Source of the DNA: Candidatus Soleaferrea massiliensis AP7
Lineage (GTDB): Bacteria > Bacillota > Clostridia > Oscillospirales > Ruminococcaceae
Direction of reading: 5' to 3'
Assembly (NCBI RefSeq): GCF_000820765.1
Contig: NZ_CCYH01000004.1
Coordinates: forward strand, 1-64,000
Length of the DNA stretch: 64,000 bases
Below are positions 63,802 to 64,000 of the stretch, in pieces. The translations under genes were made by a program, and so were the position numbers. The notes under the pieces were generated by a model. The model was not told the origin of the DNA. It did no database searches and worked only from the letters and a program-made list of their open reading frames with translations. Every line of letters begins with the position of its first letter. Within the stretch, counting starts at the first letter, position 1.

Positions 63802-64000
63802 TTATTTCTTCTTTCCACCGAACAGACCGCCGACCTGGTCGTCGCTGTTCATCATCTTTTTGACCTGATCGACATTCTTCTGGTCTTTGAGCAGGTCGTT
63901 GTATTTGCCGCTCTGAATTTCATTCTGCAGCTGTTCCGGAGAGACGCCAAGCTGTTTGCTGGCCATCTGGAACAATTTGTTGATCTGATCTGGAGAGAAT
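63802..64000 (-). CDS. C-terminal part of a helical protein, cut by the window end
   Basis: The minus strand encodes about 66 residues ending in LFGGKKK and a stop, with MASKQLGVSPEQLQNEIQSG and LLKDQKNVDQVKKMM. The helical, Gln-rich composition matches the preceding two genes' conserved parts, so it is probably the first or upstream gene of the same operon. The start lies outside the window. Confidence 0.65.
   Translation of the reverse strand, partial: FSPDQINKLFQMASKQLGVSPEQLQNEIQSGKYNDLLKDQKNVDQVKKMMNSDDQVGGLFGGKKK

Overview
The window is chromosomal DNA from a spore-forming, fermentative Clostridia-type Firmicute, most likely a gut Oscillospiraceae/Ruminococcaceae relative. The evidence is a spoIIR gene, Spo0E-like phosphatases, pyruvate phosphate dikinase, a bifunctional AdhE behind a probable Rex box, PduL-type phosphotransacylase, a dockerin-bearing secreted protein, a yjdF RNA, strong AGGAGG ribosome binding sites and Tn4451-family mobile DNA. 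The species cannot be fixed from sequence reading alone.

Layout. 1-7.6 kb: the 3' part of a collagen-like surface protein, a decayed AraC-type membrane regulator, an XRE repressor, a low-GC DUF262/HNH defence-like gene whose start is broken by a 4-bp duplication, a DUF434 protein, and a MarR-MATE efflux operon with two visible operators. 7.9-12.7 kb: a secreted papain-like protease with FG-GAP repeats, ispE, metA (homoserine O-acetyltransferase by its Glu111) and an SdpI-like protein. 12.7-14.2 kb: a two-gene cassette (Spo0E-like phosphatase plus XRE regulator) between inverted copies of a structured repeat of about 300 bp. A second cassette, a truncated XRE gene and a third repeat copy lie at 50.1-51.4 kb.

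14.3-29.9 kb is an integrated mobilizable element of the Tn4451/TnpX type. It carries a large serine recombinase, TnpW, ParB-like, relaxase, MobC and a probable oriT, ParR/ParM-like genes, a cysteine-rich VLP protein, DUF6076 and sigma-like proteins, and TnpV at the far end. Its cargo is the most interesting part of the window. A tyrosine recombinase gene is followed 22 bp later by a 263-bp segment bounded by perfect 28-bp inverted repeats. The segment contains one strong promoter (TTGACA-N17-TAAACT) that points away from a downstream operon in the sequenced orientation. That operon encodes two SipW-type signal peptidases, a TasA/CalY-like protein, an SPQTG-anchored protein, another SipW-signal protein, a SipW-signal LysM protein and a small membrane zinc-ribbon protein. 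The simplest reading is a phase-variable extracellular fibre system carried on a mobilizable transposon and captured in the OFF state.

30-49.5 kb is mostly housekeeping: clpB, an ECF sigma/anti-sigma pair, a lipoprotein, a dockerin-bearing secreted polysaccharide-active candidate behind a LacI-like operator, pduL, ppdK, spoIIR, a YbaK-type deacylase and adhE. 51.5-64 kb holds a YhgE-like/MMPL export pair, a MATE gene behind a 12-codon leader peptide with mutually exclusive hairpins, a yjdF riboswitch plus yjdF, a MerR/GyrI-type regulator, two TrkA-type potassium-channel regulators, and three consecutive minus-strand genes for low-complexity or helical proteins, the last cut by the window edge. 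Two noncoding tandem arrays (55 bp and 40 bp units) lie in this part.
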